64,000 bases of DNA from Allopseudospirillum japonicum. GTDB lineage: Bacteria > Pseudomonadota > Gammaproteobacteria > Pseudomonadales > Halomonadaceae. The position numbers were made by a program, and so were the translations under genes. Location: positions 62,001 to 126,000 of the forward strand of contig NZ_FNYH01000005.1 in NCBI RefSeq assembly GCF_900108915.1. The letters run 5' to 3'. Each line of letters begins with the position of its first letter. The stretch's first letter is position 1. The notes under the pieces were generated by a model. The model saw only the letters and a program-made list of their open reading frames with translations, had not been told where the DNA came from and ran no database searches. This document shows, piece after piece, positions 38,912 through 49,242 of the stretch.

Positions 38912-40804
38912 ATGCCGGTTATTACTTTACCCGATGCAAGCCAGCGTGAATTTGAGCATCCTGTGACTGTGATGCAAGTTGCTGAATCTATTGGTAGCGG
39001 ATTAGCCAAAGCCACGCTTGCCGGACGTGTAAATCAAACGTTAGTCGATGCCTCTCACCTTATTGAAGAAGATGTGAGCCTTGCAATTATTACTGCGCGC
39101 GATGCCGAAGGCGTTGATATTTTACGCCATTCTTGTGCGCATCTACTGGCTATGGCGGTAAAGGAGTTATTCCCAGAAGCTCAGGTGACCATAGGTCCTG
39201 TCATCGAAGATGGCTTTTACTATGACTTTGATTTCGAACGTGGTTTTACACCGGAAGATTTGCAGGCCATAGAAAAACGCATGCACGAGTTGGCAAAGGC
39301 AGATTTGCAAGTGCGTCGCTTTTTGATGTCACGTGAAGACGCCATCGAGTTTTTCGAGCGTCAAGGGGAAGTGTATAAAGCGGAAATTATCCGTGATATT
39401 CCTCAGCACGAGATGTTGTCGTTTTACCAACAAGGTGAGTTCACTGATCTATGTCGTGGGCCGCACGTACCATCGACGGGCAAAATTAAAGCCTTTAAGC
39501 TCATGAAAGTCTCAGGAGCTTACTGGCGTGGCGATTCTAAAAATAAAATGCTGCAACGGGTCTATGGCACCTGTTGGGCAGATAAAAAAGATCTAAAAGC
39601 CTACTTACACCGTTTGGAAGAAGCTGAAAAACGTGACCATCGTAAATTGGCTAAACGTTTGGATCTGTTTCACATTCAAGAAGAAGCCCCAGGCATGGTA
39701 TTTTGGCATGCAAACGGCTGGATGTTGTACCAAACACTAGAACAATATATGCGTGATGTTTTGCGTCAGCATGGTTATCAAGAGGTGAAAACCCCTCAGG
39801 TTGTTGATCGCGTCTTGTGGGAGCGCTCGGGTCACTGGGATCACTATGCGGCAAACATGTTTACCACAGTCTCAGAACATCGTGATTATGCAGTGAAACC
39901 GATGAACTGCCCATGCCACATTCAAATTTTTAATCAAGGCCTAAAAAGCTACCGTGATCTACCGTTACGTATGGCGGAATTTGGGGCCTGCCACCGTAAT
40001 GAGCCTTCTGGTTCTTTGCACGGCTTAATGCGTGTGCGTGGCTTTACACAAGATGATGCGCATATTTTTTGTACTGAAGGCCAAATGCGTCAAGAAGCGG
40101 AAGACTTTATCAAACTGACCTTGCAAGTTTATAAAGACTTTGGTTTCAATGATATTGAACTTAAGCTCTCCACGCGACCAGAAGACCGTATGGGAGAAGA
40201 TGCGCTGTGGGATAAAGCTGAGCACGCTCTAGAACAAGCGCTAAATGATATTGGCCTGCCTTGGGACTTACAGCCAGGTGAAGGTGCCTTTTATGGACCT
40301 AAAATTGAATTTTCATTAAAAGATTGCTTGGGACGTATCTGGCAATGCGGTACACTACAACTTGATTTTATGCTACCTGAGCGTTTAGGGGCGCATTATG
40401 TTGCTGAAGATGGTAGCCGTAAAGCGCCTGTAATGCTGCACAGAGCCATTTTAGGCTCATTTGAGCGCTTTATTGGTATTCTCATTGAGCATTATGCAGG
40501 GGATTTACCCACTTGGTTAGCACCTGTACAAGCTGTCATCATGAATATCACAGATCGCCAAAGTGATTATTGTCAGCAAGTAGCAAAAAAATTAACGGCA
40601 CAAGGATTTCGTGTGCATACGGACTTGAGAAACGAGAAAATCGGCTTTAAAATCCGTGAACATACTTTAGCTAAAGTCCCTTATCTTCTTGTGGTTGGAG
40701 ATAAGGAAGTTGAATCCGAAAGTGTCGCTGTCCGTACACGTGCAGGGGATGATTTAGGTAGCTTGACTTATGACGTTTTAGTCAGCAAGTTAAGCACTAA
40801 GTAA
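38912..40804 (+). CDS. thrS: Threonyl-tRNA synthetase
   Basis: ThrRS charges tRNA-Thr. The 630-residue class II enzyme starts with a TGS domain ([20 protein letters not shown]), then the editing domain with [16 protein letters not shown] (about residue 73) and the catalytic core with class II motifs: motif 2 [15 protein letters not shown] (about 355) and motif 3 near [18 protein letters not shown] (about 510), followed by the anticodon-binding domain. Zinc ligands are seen in MNCPCH and nearby His. Length is normal. The next gene is infC, 49 bp downstream. Confidence 0.98.
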   Translation: MPVITLPDASQREFEHPVTVMQVAESIGSGLAKATLAGRVNQTLVDASHLIEEDVSLAIITARDAEGVDILRHSCAHLLAMAVKELFPEAQVTIGPVIEDGFYYDFDFERGFTPEDLQAIEKRMHELAKADLQVRRFLMSREDAIEFFERQGEVYKAEIIRDIPQHEMLSFYQQGEFTDLCRGPHVPSTGKIKAFKLMKVSGAYWRGDSKNKMLQRVYGTCWADKKDLKAYLHRLEEAEKRDHRKLAKRLDLFHIQEEAPGMVFWHANGWMLYQTLEQYMRDVLRQHGYQEVKTPQVVDRVLWERSGHWDHYAANMFTTVSEHRDYAVKPMNCPCHIQIFNQGLKSYRDLPLRMAEFGACHRNEPSGSLHGLMRVRGFTQDDAHIFCTEGQMRQEAEDFIKLTLQVYKDFGFNDIELKLSTRPEDRMGEDALWDKAEHALEQALNDIGLPWDLQPGEGAFYGPKIEFSLKDCLGRIWQCGTLQLDFMLPERLGAHYVAEDGSRKAPVMLHRAILGSFERFIGILIEHYAGDLPTWLAPVQAVIMNITDRQSDYCQQVAKKLTAQGFRVHTDLRNEKIGFKIREHTLAKVPYLLVVGDKEVESESVAVRTRAGDDLGSLTYDVLVSKLSTK

Positions 40805-40852
40805 AATGCCTACGGATGGCCAAAAAAACTCACTTACACTGGAGATTGAACG

Positions 40853-41398
40853 ATCAAGCGCACAACAACAAGAGGCACCCGCGACACAAAGCCGCGCGCG
40901 CCCATTAATGATAATATCCGAGCAAAAGAAGTCCGTCTGATTGACAGCGAAGGTCAGCAGGTAGGTGTAGTCACCTTGCAAGAAGCTCTTGCATCAGCTG
41001 TTGCAGCTGGGCTTGACTTAGTGCAAATTGCAGATGCTGATCCCATCGTATGTAAAGTGATGGACTATGGTAAGTACCTGTTTGAGCAGAAAAAAGCGAA
41101 AGCTTCGCAGAAAAAGAAGCAAAAGCAGGTGCAGGTTAAGGAAATCAAATTCCGTCCTGGAACGGAAGATGGGGATTATCAGGTCAAACTACGCAACCTG
41201 ATACGTTTCCTAGAAGATGGGGACAAGGCAAAAATTAGCATGCGCTTCCGTGGCCGTGAAATGGCTCACCAAGATGTCGGTATGCGTTTGTTTGAACGCC
41301 TTGAAAAAGATCTAGAAGAACATGCCCTTGTTGAAGCCCGTCCACGTTTGGAAGGTCGTCAAATGGTGATGGTTCTAGCCCCGAAAAAAAGAAAGTAA
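40853..41398 (+). CDS. infC: Translation initiation factor IF-3 (AUC start codon)
   Basis: IF-3 keeps ribosomal subunits apart and checks start-codon pairing. No ATG, GTG or TTG begins the N-terminal domain in frame: the first in-frame TTG (40976) would remove about 40 conserved residues, including [14 protein letters not shown]. An in-frame stop at 40847-40849 limits the start. ATC at 40853 (ATC AAG CGC) has GGAGA at 40841-40845, eight bases away, and gives 181 residues, the usual length. Rare start codons (AUU, sometimes AUC) in infC are known and allow IF-3 to repress itself. Confidence 0.93.
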   Translation: MKRTTTRGTRDTKPRAPINDNIRAKEVRLIDSEGQQVGVVTLQEALASAVAAGLDLVQIADADPIVCKVMDYGKYLFEQKKAKASQKKKQKQVQVKEIKFRPGTEDGDYQVKLRNLIRFLEDGDKAKISMRFRGREMAHQDVGMRLFERLEKDLEEHALVEARPRLEGRQMVMVLAPKKRK

Positions 41399-41497
41399 CT
41401 GCCTAAAGTCACTTGCAAAAAGGCATCCTAGTTTTTAATTGGGGTGCCTTCTTGTCGGTATTCAGGCTCCTTCAATAAAGAATGCGGAGTATCTCAG

Positions 41498-41692
41498 ATG
41501 CCCAAAATCAAATCGAATAGCGGAGCGGCAAAACGTTTCCGTAAGACTGGTAATGGCTTTAAGCATAAACAGTCTTTCCGTAGCCACATCCTGACTAAAA
41601 AGAGCAGCAAGCGTAAGCGCCAATTGCGTTGCATGCATCAAGTTGCTGCCTGTGATGTGCCTTTGATCGAACGTATGTTACCGAATCTGTAG
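41498..41692 (+). CDS. rpmI: 50S ribosomal protein L35
   Basis: The 64-residue basic protein starts [20 protein letters not shown] and matches L35 throughout, including the [20 protein letters not shown] segment. ATG 41498 follows GCGGAG; an upstream in-frame start is not needed. It lies between infC and rplT, the standard order; in E. coli L20 represses translation of this part of the operon. Confidence 0.97.
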   Translation: MPKIKSNSGAAKRFRKTGNGFKHKQSFRSHILTKKSSKRKRQLRCMHQVAACDVPLIERMLPNL

Positions 41693-41753
41693 GCCTAGGG
41701 TTTATAGGTTCTGTTCTGATCAAATTTATTCTAGTTAGTTAGGAGTTAATCAT

Positions 41754-42110
41754 ATGCCTCGCGTAAAACGTGGTGTAGTGGCACGTCGTCGTCACAAGAA
41801 AATTTTAAAGTTGGCTAAAGGTTACTATGGTGCCCGTAGCCGTGTATTCCGCGTTGCTAAGCAAGCGGTTATTAAAGCAGGTCAATATGCATACCGTGAC
41901 CGCCGTCAGCGTAAGCGTCAATTCCGCGCTCTGTGGATTGCGCGTATCAATGCAGCTGCGCGTATTAATGGTATTTCTTATAGCCGTTTCATTGCTGGCT
42001 TGAAAAAAGCGAACATTGAAATCGATCGTAAGGTGCTAGCAGATTTGGCTGTACATGAACAAGCCGCCTTTGCTGCTGTCGCGGAGAAAGCAAAAGCAGC
42101 GCTGGTATAA
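41754..42110 (+). CDS. rplT: 50S ribosomal protein L20
   Basis: The 118-residue basic protein starts [20 protein letters not shown] and contains the globular C-terminal part [20 protein letters not shown] and [17 protein letters not shown]20 is needed for early 50S assembly and in E. coli is the autorepressor of the infC-rpmI-rplT message. TTAGGAG at about 41740 is a good ribosome site. Confidence 0.98.
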   Translation: MPRVKRGVVARRRHKKILKLAKGYYGARSRVFRVAKQAVIKAGQYAYRDRRQRKRQFRALWIARINAAARINGISYSRFIAGLKKANIEIDRKVLADLAVHEQAAFAAVAEKAKAALV

Positions 42111-42167
42111 GCCATTTTGGGTCATAAAGTTTGCGAATACAGCAAGCTTTGCGGCTTAAGCTCTTGA

Positions 42168-43223
<1,056 letters not shown>

Positions 43224-43265
43224 TTTGCCTTTGGCATTTATGTAATTAACCTTGATGATAACATT

Positions 43266-45662
43266 ATGAAATTTAGTGAACATTGGCTGCGTGAATGGGT
43301 GCAGCCGCAGCTTGATAGTCAAGCTTTGGCAGATCAATTATCTTTATCCGGCCTTGAAGTAGATGACCTCACGCCTGCTGCTGGCGATTTTACGGATGTT
43401 GTTGTGGCGCGCATTGAAGCGGCTGAGCCACATCCTAATGCTGATAAATTGCAAGTGTGTCGTGTGAATGATGGTATTCAAGAATGGCAAGTGGTATGTG
43501 GTGCTGCCAATGCACGTGCAGGTCTAACCACTGCATTAGCGCGTATTGGTGCTGTTTTACCAAATAATTTTAAAATTAAAAAAGCTAAGCTGCGCCAAGT
43601 CGAGTCTCAGGGCATGCTATGTGCGGAAGATGAGCTGGGTATCTCTGATAGTCACGATGGCATTATGGAATTGCCCGCAGAAGCCCCTTTAGGCATGCCG
43701 CTACGTGATTATTTAGGATTAGAAGATACGATTTTAGATGTGGATCTAACCCCAAATCGTAGTGATTGCTTAAGTATTGCTGGTATGGCGCGTGAAGTGG
43801 GCGTACTCAATCGAGTCCCTGTAACGCCTGTAACTGTACAAATACAAGAGATCAAGCACCAACAGCAAGTACAGGTAAAACTTCAAGCACCGGAAGCCTG
43901 CCCCAAATACTTGGGCCGAGTGATTCGTAAAATTAATCCACAAGCACGTACACCTTTATGGATGAGTGAGCGTCTACGCCGTAGCGGTTTGCGCTGCCTG
44001 CACCCTGTGGTAGATATTACCAATTATGTGCTTTTAGAGTTAGGACAACCTATGCATGCCTTTGATTTGGCTAAAGTGCATGGGGAAATCCAAGTACGGA
44101 TGGCAAACGAAGGTGAAAAAATCACCTTATTAGATCAAAGTGAACATAGTCTACAAGCCAATACTTTAGTGATTGCAGATGCCCAGCAAGCTTTAGCCGT
44201 TGCAGGTATTATGGGTGGTTTAAGTTCCAGTGTTGATGCACAAACGCAGGATATCTTCCTTGAATGTGCATACTTTGATCCATTGGCGATTGCTGGACGC
44301 GCGCGTCAATATGGTTTGCATACAGATTCCTCTCATCGCTTTGAACGTGGTGTGGATTTTGCATTACAAGCACAAGCTTTAGAGCGTGCAACTGAGTTAG
44401 TGCTTGCTATTGCAGGTGGTGAAGCAGGTCCTGTTACAGAGGCTGTGTATCCTGAATACTTGCCGCAAGTTGCGCCTATTCGTTTGCGTCGTCAGCGTTT
44501 AGCGCAAGTTTTGGCAACTGAGCTAGCAGATACAGAAGTGGAAGATATTTTAACTCGTTTAGGGTTAGAGCTAACTTCAACTGCAGAAGGTTGGCTGGCA
44601 AAAGTACCTAGTTACCGTTTTGATCTTAGTATCGAAGCAGATCTTATCGAAGAGATCGCCCGTGTGTATGGGTATGATCGTTTACCGGTAAAAACACCGC
44701 AAGCACGTTTAGGTATTCAGGCACTGCCGGAAAGCCAAGTGAAGCTGGCGCGTTTACGTGATGTCTTGGTGACTTTAGGGTATCAAGAAGCCATTAGTTT
44801 TAGTTTTATTGACCCCAAATGGGCGCAGGCTTTCGCACCTGAGCAAGCTAAATTAACCTTAGCTAATCCTATCTCTGCGGATTTAAGCGTGATGCGTCCT
44901 ACCTTGATGGCGGGTTTGGTAAAAGCCTTGGCTTACAACCAAAAACGTCAACAAACTCGGGTGCGTCTGTTTGAAACTGGGCTGAGTTTTGTCACTGCTA
45001 CAGGTCAGGTACAAGATTTATTACAAACGCCTCAGTTAGCTGGTGCCGTGGCGGGAAGTAAAGCGCCCGAAAATTGGACACATCCAACACAGCCTATTGA
45101 TTTCTATGATGTAAAAGGTGATGTAGAGGCCTTGCTGCAACTTAGTGGGCCTTTGCAAGATTTTAGCTTTAAAGCTGAAGTACATCCTGCGTTGCACCCA
45201 GGACAAAGTGCGCGTATTTATAAACGCACAGCAGCAGGTCAACAAGCCCTAGGTTGGTTAGGGGCTTTACATCCGCAGTTAATGCAAACACTGGATGTAA
45301 AAGGGCCTATTTTTGTCTTTGAGCTGGATTTAAACTGCCTAAGACAAGGTCAAGTGGCACGTTTTCAAGGTGTTTCACGTTTTCCTGAAGTGCGCCGTGA
45401 TCTTGCTGTTTTGGTACCTACCGAGATAGCAACTGGTGAGGTATTGGATGAAGTGAGGCGTTTAGGCGGTACCTATCTACAAGAAGTCGTACTTTTTGAT
45501 GTATATCAAGGTCCTGGCATTGAAAAAGAGGTGAAGAGTCTCGCTTTAGGCTTGACCTTACAAGATAGCTCACGCACTCTTAACGAAGAGGAAGTGAATC
45601 AGCAACTTGCTGAAGTCTTAGCAGGGTTAAAAGCTAAATTTGGGGCGTATTTAAGGAGCTAA
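43266..45662 (+). CDS. pheT: Phenylalanyl-tRNA synthetase beta subunit
   Basis: The 798-residue subunit has, in order, the EMAPII-like tRNA-binding domain (VVVARIEAAEPHPNADKLQVC, shown in part: EAAEPHPNADKLQVC), the B3/B4 editing domain (LELGQPMHAFDLAKV), the B5 domain, a catalytic-like fold (YGYDRLPVKTP) and the C-terminal FDX-ACB anticodon domain (FQGVSRFPEVRRDLAVLV). It binds tRNA-Phe and clears mischarged Tyr. Length is normal. ihfA starts three bases after its stop. Confidence 0.97.
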   Translation: MKFSEHWLREWVQPQLDSQALADQLSLSGLEVDDLTPAAGDFTDVVVARIEAAEPHPNADKLQVCRVNDGIQEWQVVCGAANARAGLTTALARIGAVLPNNFKIKKAKLRQVESQGMLCAEDELGISDSHDGIMELPAEAPLGMPLRDYLGLEDTILDVDLTPNRSDCLSIAGMAREVGVLNRVPVTPVTVQIQEIKHQQQVQVKLQAPEACPKYLGRVIRKINPQARTPLWMSERLRRSGLRCLHPVVDITNYVLLELGQPMHAFDLAKVHGEIQVRMANEGEKITLLDQSEHSLQANTLVIADAQQALAVAGIMGGLSSSVDAQTQDIFLECAYFDPLAIAGRARQYGLHTDSSHRFERGVDFALQAQALERATELVLAIAGGEAGPVTEAVYPEYLPQVAPIRLRRQRLAQVLATELADTEVEDILTRLGLELTSTAEGWLAKVPSYRFDLSIEADLIEEIARVYGYDRLPVKTPQARLGIQALPESQVKLARLRDVLVTLGYQEAISFSFIDPKWAQAFAPEQAKLTLANPISADLSVMRPTLMAGLVKALAYNQKRQQTRVRLFETGLSFVTATGQVQDLLQTPQLAGAVAGSKAPENWTHPTQPIDFYDVKGDVEALLQLSGPLQDFSFKAEVHPALHPGQSARIYKRTAAGQQALGWLGALHPQLMQTLDVKGPIFVFELDLNCLRQGQVARFQGVSRFPEVRRDLAVLVPTEIATGEVLDEVRRLGGTYLQEVVLFDVYQGPGIEKEVKSLALGLTLQDSSRTLNEEEVNQQLAEVLAGLKAKFGAYLRS

Positions 45663-45665
45663 GGT

Positions 45666-45968
45666 ATGGGGTCACTCACAAAAGCTGAGCTCGCAGAGCG
45701 TTTGCATCAAGATCTGTATTTGCCTAAACGTGATGCCAAGCTATTGGTAGAGACTTTCTTTGCAGAAATTCGCGAGTGTTTACGCTGCAATGAACAAGTT
45801 AAATTATCTGGCTTTGGTAATTTTGATTTACGTGATAAAGGAGAGCGCCCTGGGCGTAATCCGAAAACCGGCGAAGAAATTCCGATTTCGGCGCGGCGTG
45901 TAGTGACTTTCAAACCAGGGCAAAAGTTAAAGCAGAAAGTTGAGAAGTTTAAAGGAGATACGCAATAA
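45666..45968 (+). CDS. ihfA: Integration host factor alpha subunit
   Basis: IHF is the alpha-beta heterodimer that bends DNA sharply at specific sites. The 100-residue protein has the core [22 protein letters not shown] and the arm [22 protein letters not shown] with the RNP motif. Its position directly after pheT (3-bp gap, pheT-ihfA) is the standard context and separates it from HU. TAAGGTATGG places the ribosome site in the end of pheT (AAGGAGC at 45653), indicating coupling. Confidence 0.97.
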   Translation: MGSLTKAELAERLHQDLYLPKRDAKLLVETFFAEIRECLRCNEQVKLSGFGNFDLRDKGERPGRNPKTGEEIPISARRVVTFKPGQKLKQKVEKFKGDTQ

Positions 45969-45974
45969 ACTCAC

Positions 45975-46002
45975 TTGACTTTATGTCTTTTATCTGTATA
46001 AT
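45975..46002 (+). promoter_or_regulatory. Sigma70 promoter of tRNA-Pro
   Basis: TTGACT (45975-45980) and TATAAT (45997-46002) with a 16-base spacer just after ihfA. The mature tRNA starts 15 bases after the -10 hexamer, leaving a very short 5' leader. Confidence 0.85.
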
Positions 46003-46016
46003 TTGCCGCAAGTTTT

Positions 46017-46093
46017 CGGAGCGTGGCGCAGCCTGGTAGCGCACTACAATGGGGTTGTAGGGGTCGCTGGTTCGAATCCAGTCGCTCCGACCA
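46017..46093 (+). tRNA. tRNA-Pro (anticodon GGG)
   Basis: 77-nt cloverleaf: acceptor CGGAGCG pairs with CGCTCCG, anticodon stem CTACA/TGTAG with loop ATGGGGT, T arm CTGGTTCGAATCCAG, encoded CCA. It reads CCC and CCU and complements the TGG tRNA-Pro at 9790. Confidence 0.97.
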
Positions 46094-46104
46094 AAAGCTT
46101 AAAA

Positions 46105-46134
46105 AACCCGAGTCTTTATGACTCGGGTTTTTTT
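46105..46134 (+). terminator. Terminator of tRNA-Pro
   Basis: Perfect 10-bp stem AACCCGAGTC / GACTCGGGTT, loop TTTAT, followed by a T run; 11 bp after the tRNA. Confidence 0.92.
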
Positions 46135-46161
46135 ATGTGTGCTTCGACTACAAATACTAAA

Positions 46162-46187
46162 AAACCACCTGTAAGGTGGTTTTTTTA
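46162..46187. terminator. Second terminator, probably serving the leftward small gene
   Basis: Perfect 9-bp stem AAACCACCT / AGGTGGTTT with loop GTA and T runs on one side and A runs on the other, so it can act in both directions. It lies 72 bp beyond the stop of the small leftward gene at 46260. Confidence 0.85.
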
Positions 46188-46259
46188 TAAGGAGATTCAC
46201 TGGGGTATTAGGAGTATCAGTACGGAATTATTATTCTTATTGTGCGCGCATACACCCAG

Positions 46260-46439
46260 TTAAAGATTTTTTTGCTGTTGTTGACGACGTTCACTCACCT
46301 TTTCAAGGGCACTTAAGACCCCTTGCATTTTCTGTGTGACATTATTGAGCTGGTGTAATTGACGGCTCAAGTTATTTTCTAGGTCATCCAAATAGCTAAC
46401 CAAATGTTGTTTGTCTTTATCCGTGTTTGAATTGATCAT
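46260..46439 (-). CDS. Small coiled-coil protein of unknown function
   Basis: A 59-residue frame starting MINSNTDKDKQHLVSYLDDL and ending RRQQQQKNL. It has regular leucine/valine spacing typical of one long amphipathic helix or coiled coil, with a Gln/Arg-rich tail. The ATG at 46439 has CGGAGT nine bases upstream, a convincing ribosome site, and a good terminator (46162) lies downstream. It resembles short SlyX-like helical proteins in form, but I cannot assign a family. Confidence 0.6.
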   Translation of the reverse strand: MINSNTDKDKQHLVSYLDDLENNLSRQLHQLNNVTQKMQGVLSALEKVSERRQQQQKNL

Positions 46440-46779
46440 GATGTCATACTCCGTCGCTGCACAAAAATTAGAAAAACACCCAGTATTAAGAAGCGTATCT
46501 GTGACAGCCTAGGGTCATCGAGGTGACGCCTTTTTGACTGAGCACAGGTAAACTATCGCAAAGCTTATGCCATATTTTTAAAACATCTTTAAATAGAAGC
46601 ACCTAAGTCACTTTTATTTGTTAGCACTTTGGCAAGTGTTGCTTAAAGTAGCATCTATTGAGAATGTTTTTCTGAGTAGTGCTCAGTTGGCTAGAAGAAA
46701 GCTTGATATGTATCAAGGTAATTTGTATGCATTATAAGGTGTTGTCTCCTAGTCTCTAGTGCTTTCGCGATACCCTAGG
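46440..46779. other. Intergenic stretch without recognisable gene
   Basis: About 340 bp between the small coiled-coil gene and the end of the broken trmJ. It is A/T-rich in the middle. It should hold the promoter for the small gene. I see no RNA gene, long repeat or convincing open frame. Confidence 0.5.
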
Positions 46780-47524
46780 TTACGGAGTAGGTGTTTTATG
46801 TTGCTCAAGTGTAGACAAAATGGCATGTAACAAGTTTACTTCCTTTTTTTGTAACTCAGCGCGTTGCACGATTGACACTAATTTGGCTAAAGTTTGGGCC
46901 TCAGGTTTGTGCGCTAAAAAACCGCTTTGATCTAACGAAGCATGAATGCGTGCATATAAATGGTGCATTTGTTGGGTATTTCACCACTTTGGCAGGAAGC
47001 CCCTTTGTTGATTGACTTGTTTCTTGATACAAACTCGCTTCTTGATAGAGAAAGTAACAAAAAATCTGCACTGCCTGCGCCAAGTTAAGTAGATCAAATT
47101 CAGGATGAGCAAAAATGCGTGTCTGATGTGTACATAAAGCAATTTCTTCTTGAGTCAGCCCAGAACGTTCACGTCCAAACACCCAAGCAATGTGGTGGCC
47201 CTGTTGTGCCCGTGTGATTGCAAGCTTTGCCCCTTACTCTAGTGTCACCTCTGGTAAGGGGAAAGTGCGTAAACGTACACTAGCACCTAGCACAGATGGA
47301 GTCTCTGCAATTGCACTTGCAAGATGGGGATAAATACATGCATTTTCCAAAATATCTACGCCACTTGCAGCCATAGATATGGCTTGTAGGTCTGAATAAT
47401 TTTTGGGATTGACGAGGGCTAAATGTCGTAACTCCATGGTTTTCATTACTCTAGCAACAGAGCCGATATTGCCAGAGTGAAAAGTTTCTACTAGAACAAT
47501 ATGTACTTTATCTAAAGGATTCAT
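46780..47524 (-). pseudogene. trmJ: Broken tRNA (cytidine/uridine-2'-O-)-methyltransferase gene TrmJ
   Basis: TrmJ is a SPOUT methyltransferase that modifies position 32 of several tRNAs. From ATG 47524 the reading KVHIVLVETFHSGNIGSVAR and LRHLALVNPK is the TrmJ N-terminus, but it meets an in-frame TAA at 47234-47236. The same frame continues with WVFGRERSGLTQEEIALC and NLAQAVQIFCYFL (the SAM-binding knot), until about 46975, where the reading must move by one base to continue with MHHLYARIHASLDQSGFL, the normal C-terminal helix. Two lesions in an otherwise full-length gene indicate a pseudogene, unless both are sequencing errors. Confidence 0.88.
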
Positions 47525-47703
47525 AGTGTTTTAGCCTAAAAGTTATCTAGGTGTCATGTCAAAGTGCTAGGATTAATTCAGCAATAATGTGACGCATAAG
47601 TCACGGGGTGTAAATCTGTGTATACGACTTTCAGCCTATTGATGCAATGCAAAAATTAAGGTTATAAGAGTAAATCTTTGTTCGCATCTGCGCAAAAATG
47701 CGC

Positions 47704-47724
47704 TATATTGCACTGCACAATATA
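47704..47724. promoter_or_regulatory. Palindrome upstream of the SDR gene
   Basis: Perfect 7-base arms TATATTG and CAATATA around CACTGCA, 77 bp before the SDR start; the left arm resembles a -10 box. The centre TGCACTGCA fits the TGC-N3-GCA pattern that I recall for PhaR-type regulators of polyhydroxyalkanoate genes, which would be compatible with an SDR reductase; this is inference. Confidence 0.45.
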
Positions 47725-47800
47725 CCGAATTTTTACTAGGTTCGTGCACGCGAATAAGTGAATGTTCCCCCTCCAACACCTAACCATGAGGTATTTTATT

Positions 47801-48562
47801 ATGGATTTACAAGGTAAAGTCATTGCAATCACAGGCGGTGGTCAAGGTTTAGGACGTGCTATGGCCCTAGATTTGGCAGCTAAAGGCGCTAAACTCGCTT
47901 TGATTGATCTTAATGAAGAGCAACTGCAAGAGACGGTCAAGCTGATTGAAGAAGCTGGCAGCCAAGCTCGCTACTACATGGCGAATGTTGCCGTAGAAGA
48001 AGCTGTAGAAGGCGTTTTTAAGCAGATCGTAAGTGACTTTAATGCACTCGACGGTTTAGTGAATAACGCAGGGATTACTCGTGACGGCCTGTTCATTAAA
48101 GCGAAAGATGGTCAAGTCCTTGCGAAGATGACCTTGCAACAATGGCAACAAGTGATTGATGTTAACTTAACAGGTGTCTTTTTGTGTGCGCGTGAAGCGG
48201 CTGCACAAATGATTGAGTTAGGTAGCAAAGGCGTGATTATTAATATTTCTTCAATCTCACGCTCAGGCAACATGGGTCAAACCAACTACACAGCGGCAAA
48301 ATCCGGTGTAGCGGCAATGGCTGTCACTTGGGCAAAAGAATTGTCTCGTTATGGCATTCGCGTTGCTGCTGTTGCGCCTGGCTTTATTGAAACTGCAATG
48401 ACTGCTGGTATGAAGCCTGAAGCACTTGAAAAGGTATGTGCAGGCATTCCTATGCGCCGTCTAGGCGTCCCTGCTGAGATTGCACACTCTGTACGTTACA
48501 TCCTCGAAAACGACTACTTCACAGGTCGTGTTATCGAATGTGATGGCGGTCTACGTATCTAA
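47801..48562 (+). CDS. Short-chain dehydrogenase/reductase (FabG-like)
   Basis: The 253-residue protein has the classical SDR features: nucleotide-binding [10 protein letters not shown] (about residue 10), VNNAGIT (about 88), the catalytic Ser in [10 protein letters not shown] and YTAAKSG (Tyr and Lys, about 168-172), and a C-terminal [10 protein letters not shown]. It resembles FabG and other 3-oxoacyl or acetoacetyl-CoA/ACP reductases, but it stands alone outside any fatty-acid operon, so the substrate is uncertain. ATG 47801 has GAGG 10 bases upstream; the longer frame from 47762 is less likely. Confidence 0.88.
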   Translation: MDLQGKVIAITGGGQGLGRAMALDLAAKGAKLALIDLNEEQLQETVKLIEEAGSQARYYMANVAVEEAVEGVFKQIVSDFNALDGLVNNAGITRDGLFIKAKDGQVLAKMTLQQWQQVIDVNLTGVFLCAREAAAQMIELGSKGVIINISSISRSGNMGQTNYTAAKSGVAAMAVTWAKELSRYGIRVAAVAPGFIETAMTAGMKPEALEKVCAGIPMRRLGVPAEIAHSVRYILENDYFTGRVIECDGGLRI

Positions 48563-48585
48563 GCGTTTGCACCAGCAGACAGAAG

Positions 48586-48616
48586 GCCCTGAAGCTTTGC
48601 CTCAGGGCTTTTTTTA
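48586..48616 (+). terminator. Terminator after the SDR gene
   Basis: Stem GCCCTGA / TCAGGGC with loop AGCTTTGCC, followed by TTTTTTTT; 23 bp after the SDR stop, between convergent genes. Confidence 0.9.
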
Positions 48617-48620
48617 TATT

Positions 48621-49010
48621 TTATTTTTGCTGACTGGTTGGAGTGGTTTGAGAAGTAGAGGGATTTGCTTTCATCGGTTTGACATAAAAGCTTGCTTTGT
48701 GTGTCTCCAACAAAGCTGGACCTATTCCTTTCACTTGAATGAGATCTTCCACGCGCTGAAAGCCGCCAATTTGTTGGCGGTATTCTAAGATAGCTTGTGC
48801 CTTCTTAGGGCCGATCCCTTTGAGTTGTTCTAACTCTGCAAGCGTAACTTGGTTAAGATCCAATTTTAAGCTAGATTCAGCCTGAGACTGTGTTGATAAA
48901 GCACTGGTGGTAGACACCTGAGATGCTGAGGGAGTGACGGGGTTTGCATGGGCTTGATAATTCACGCCAAGCAAAAGACAGCAAGCAAAAATAAGTACAC
49001 GAACTGGCAT
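48621..49010 (-). CDS. ComEA-like helix-hairpin-helix protein
   Basis: The 129-residue protein has a signal peptide (MPVRVLIFACCLLLGVNYQAHA), a Ser/Thr-rich spacer, and a ComEA HhH domain (LDLNQVTLAELEQLKGIGPK and FQRVEDLIQVKGIGPALLE, about 50-110), then a variable tail. ComEA proteins bind DNA at the membrane or in the periplasm during natural transformation; many Gram-negative single-domain versions are involved in DNA uptake, but no other competence gene is in the window. It is transcribed downstream of rne. Confidence 0.88.
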   Translation of the reverse strand: MPVRVLIFACCLLLGVNYQAHANPVTPSASQVSTTSALSTQSQAESSLKLDLNQVTLAELEQLKGIGPKKAQAILEYRQQIGGFQRVEDLIQVKGIGPALLETHKASFYVKPMKANPSTSQTTPTSQQK

Positions 49011-49080
49011 ACTTAAAGCCTCCTTAAATTCCTTTTAAGTTTGTTGCATCATTATTATGTTGTTTCTTGTGTATGACATT

Positions 49081-49100
49081 CCTCGCCCGAATGGGCGAGG
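49081..49100. terminator. GC-rich hairpin downstream of rne
   Basis: Perfect 8-bp stem CCTCGCCC / GGGCGAGG with loop GAAT in the 232-bp gap between rne and the ComEA-like gene. There is no T run in either direction; it could stabilise the rne 3' end or be a REP-like element. I see no other gene in the gap. Confidence 0.5.
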
Positions 49101-49242
49101 GTTTACAGCAGTTTTGCTAAAGTACGAGTCTTAAAAGACCTTGGTTAAAATAGCCGATATATTTAGGTATGCAAGTTTGCATATTGGGTTATTGATTTAC
49201 ATCAAAGAGCATCTTCCCTGATGCGTCTAGGGTGTAGCCTGC

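Noticed and set aside
46003-46263. Open frame across tRNA-Pro
   Set aside because: It runs through the tRNA and two terminators, with no coding character.
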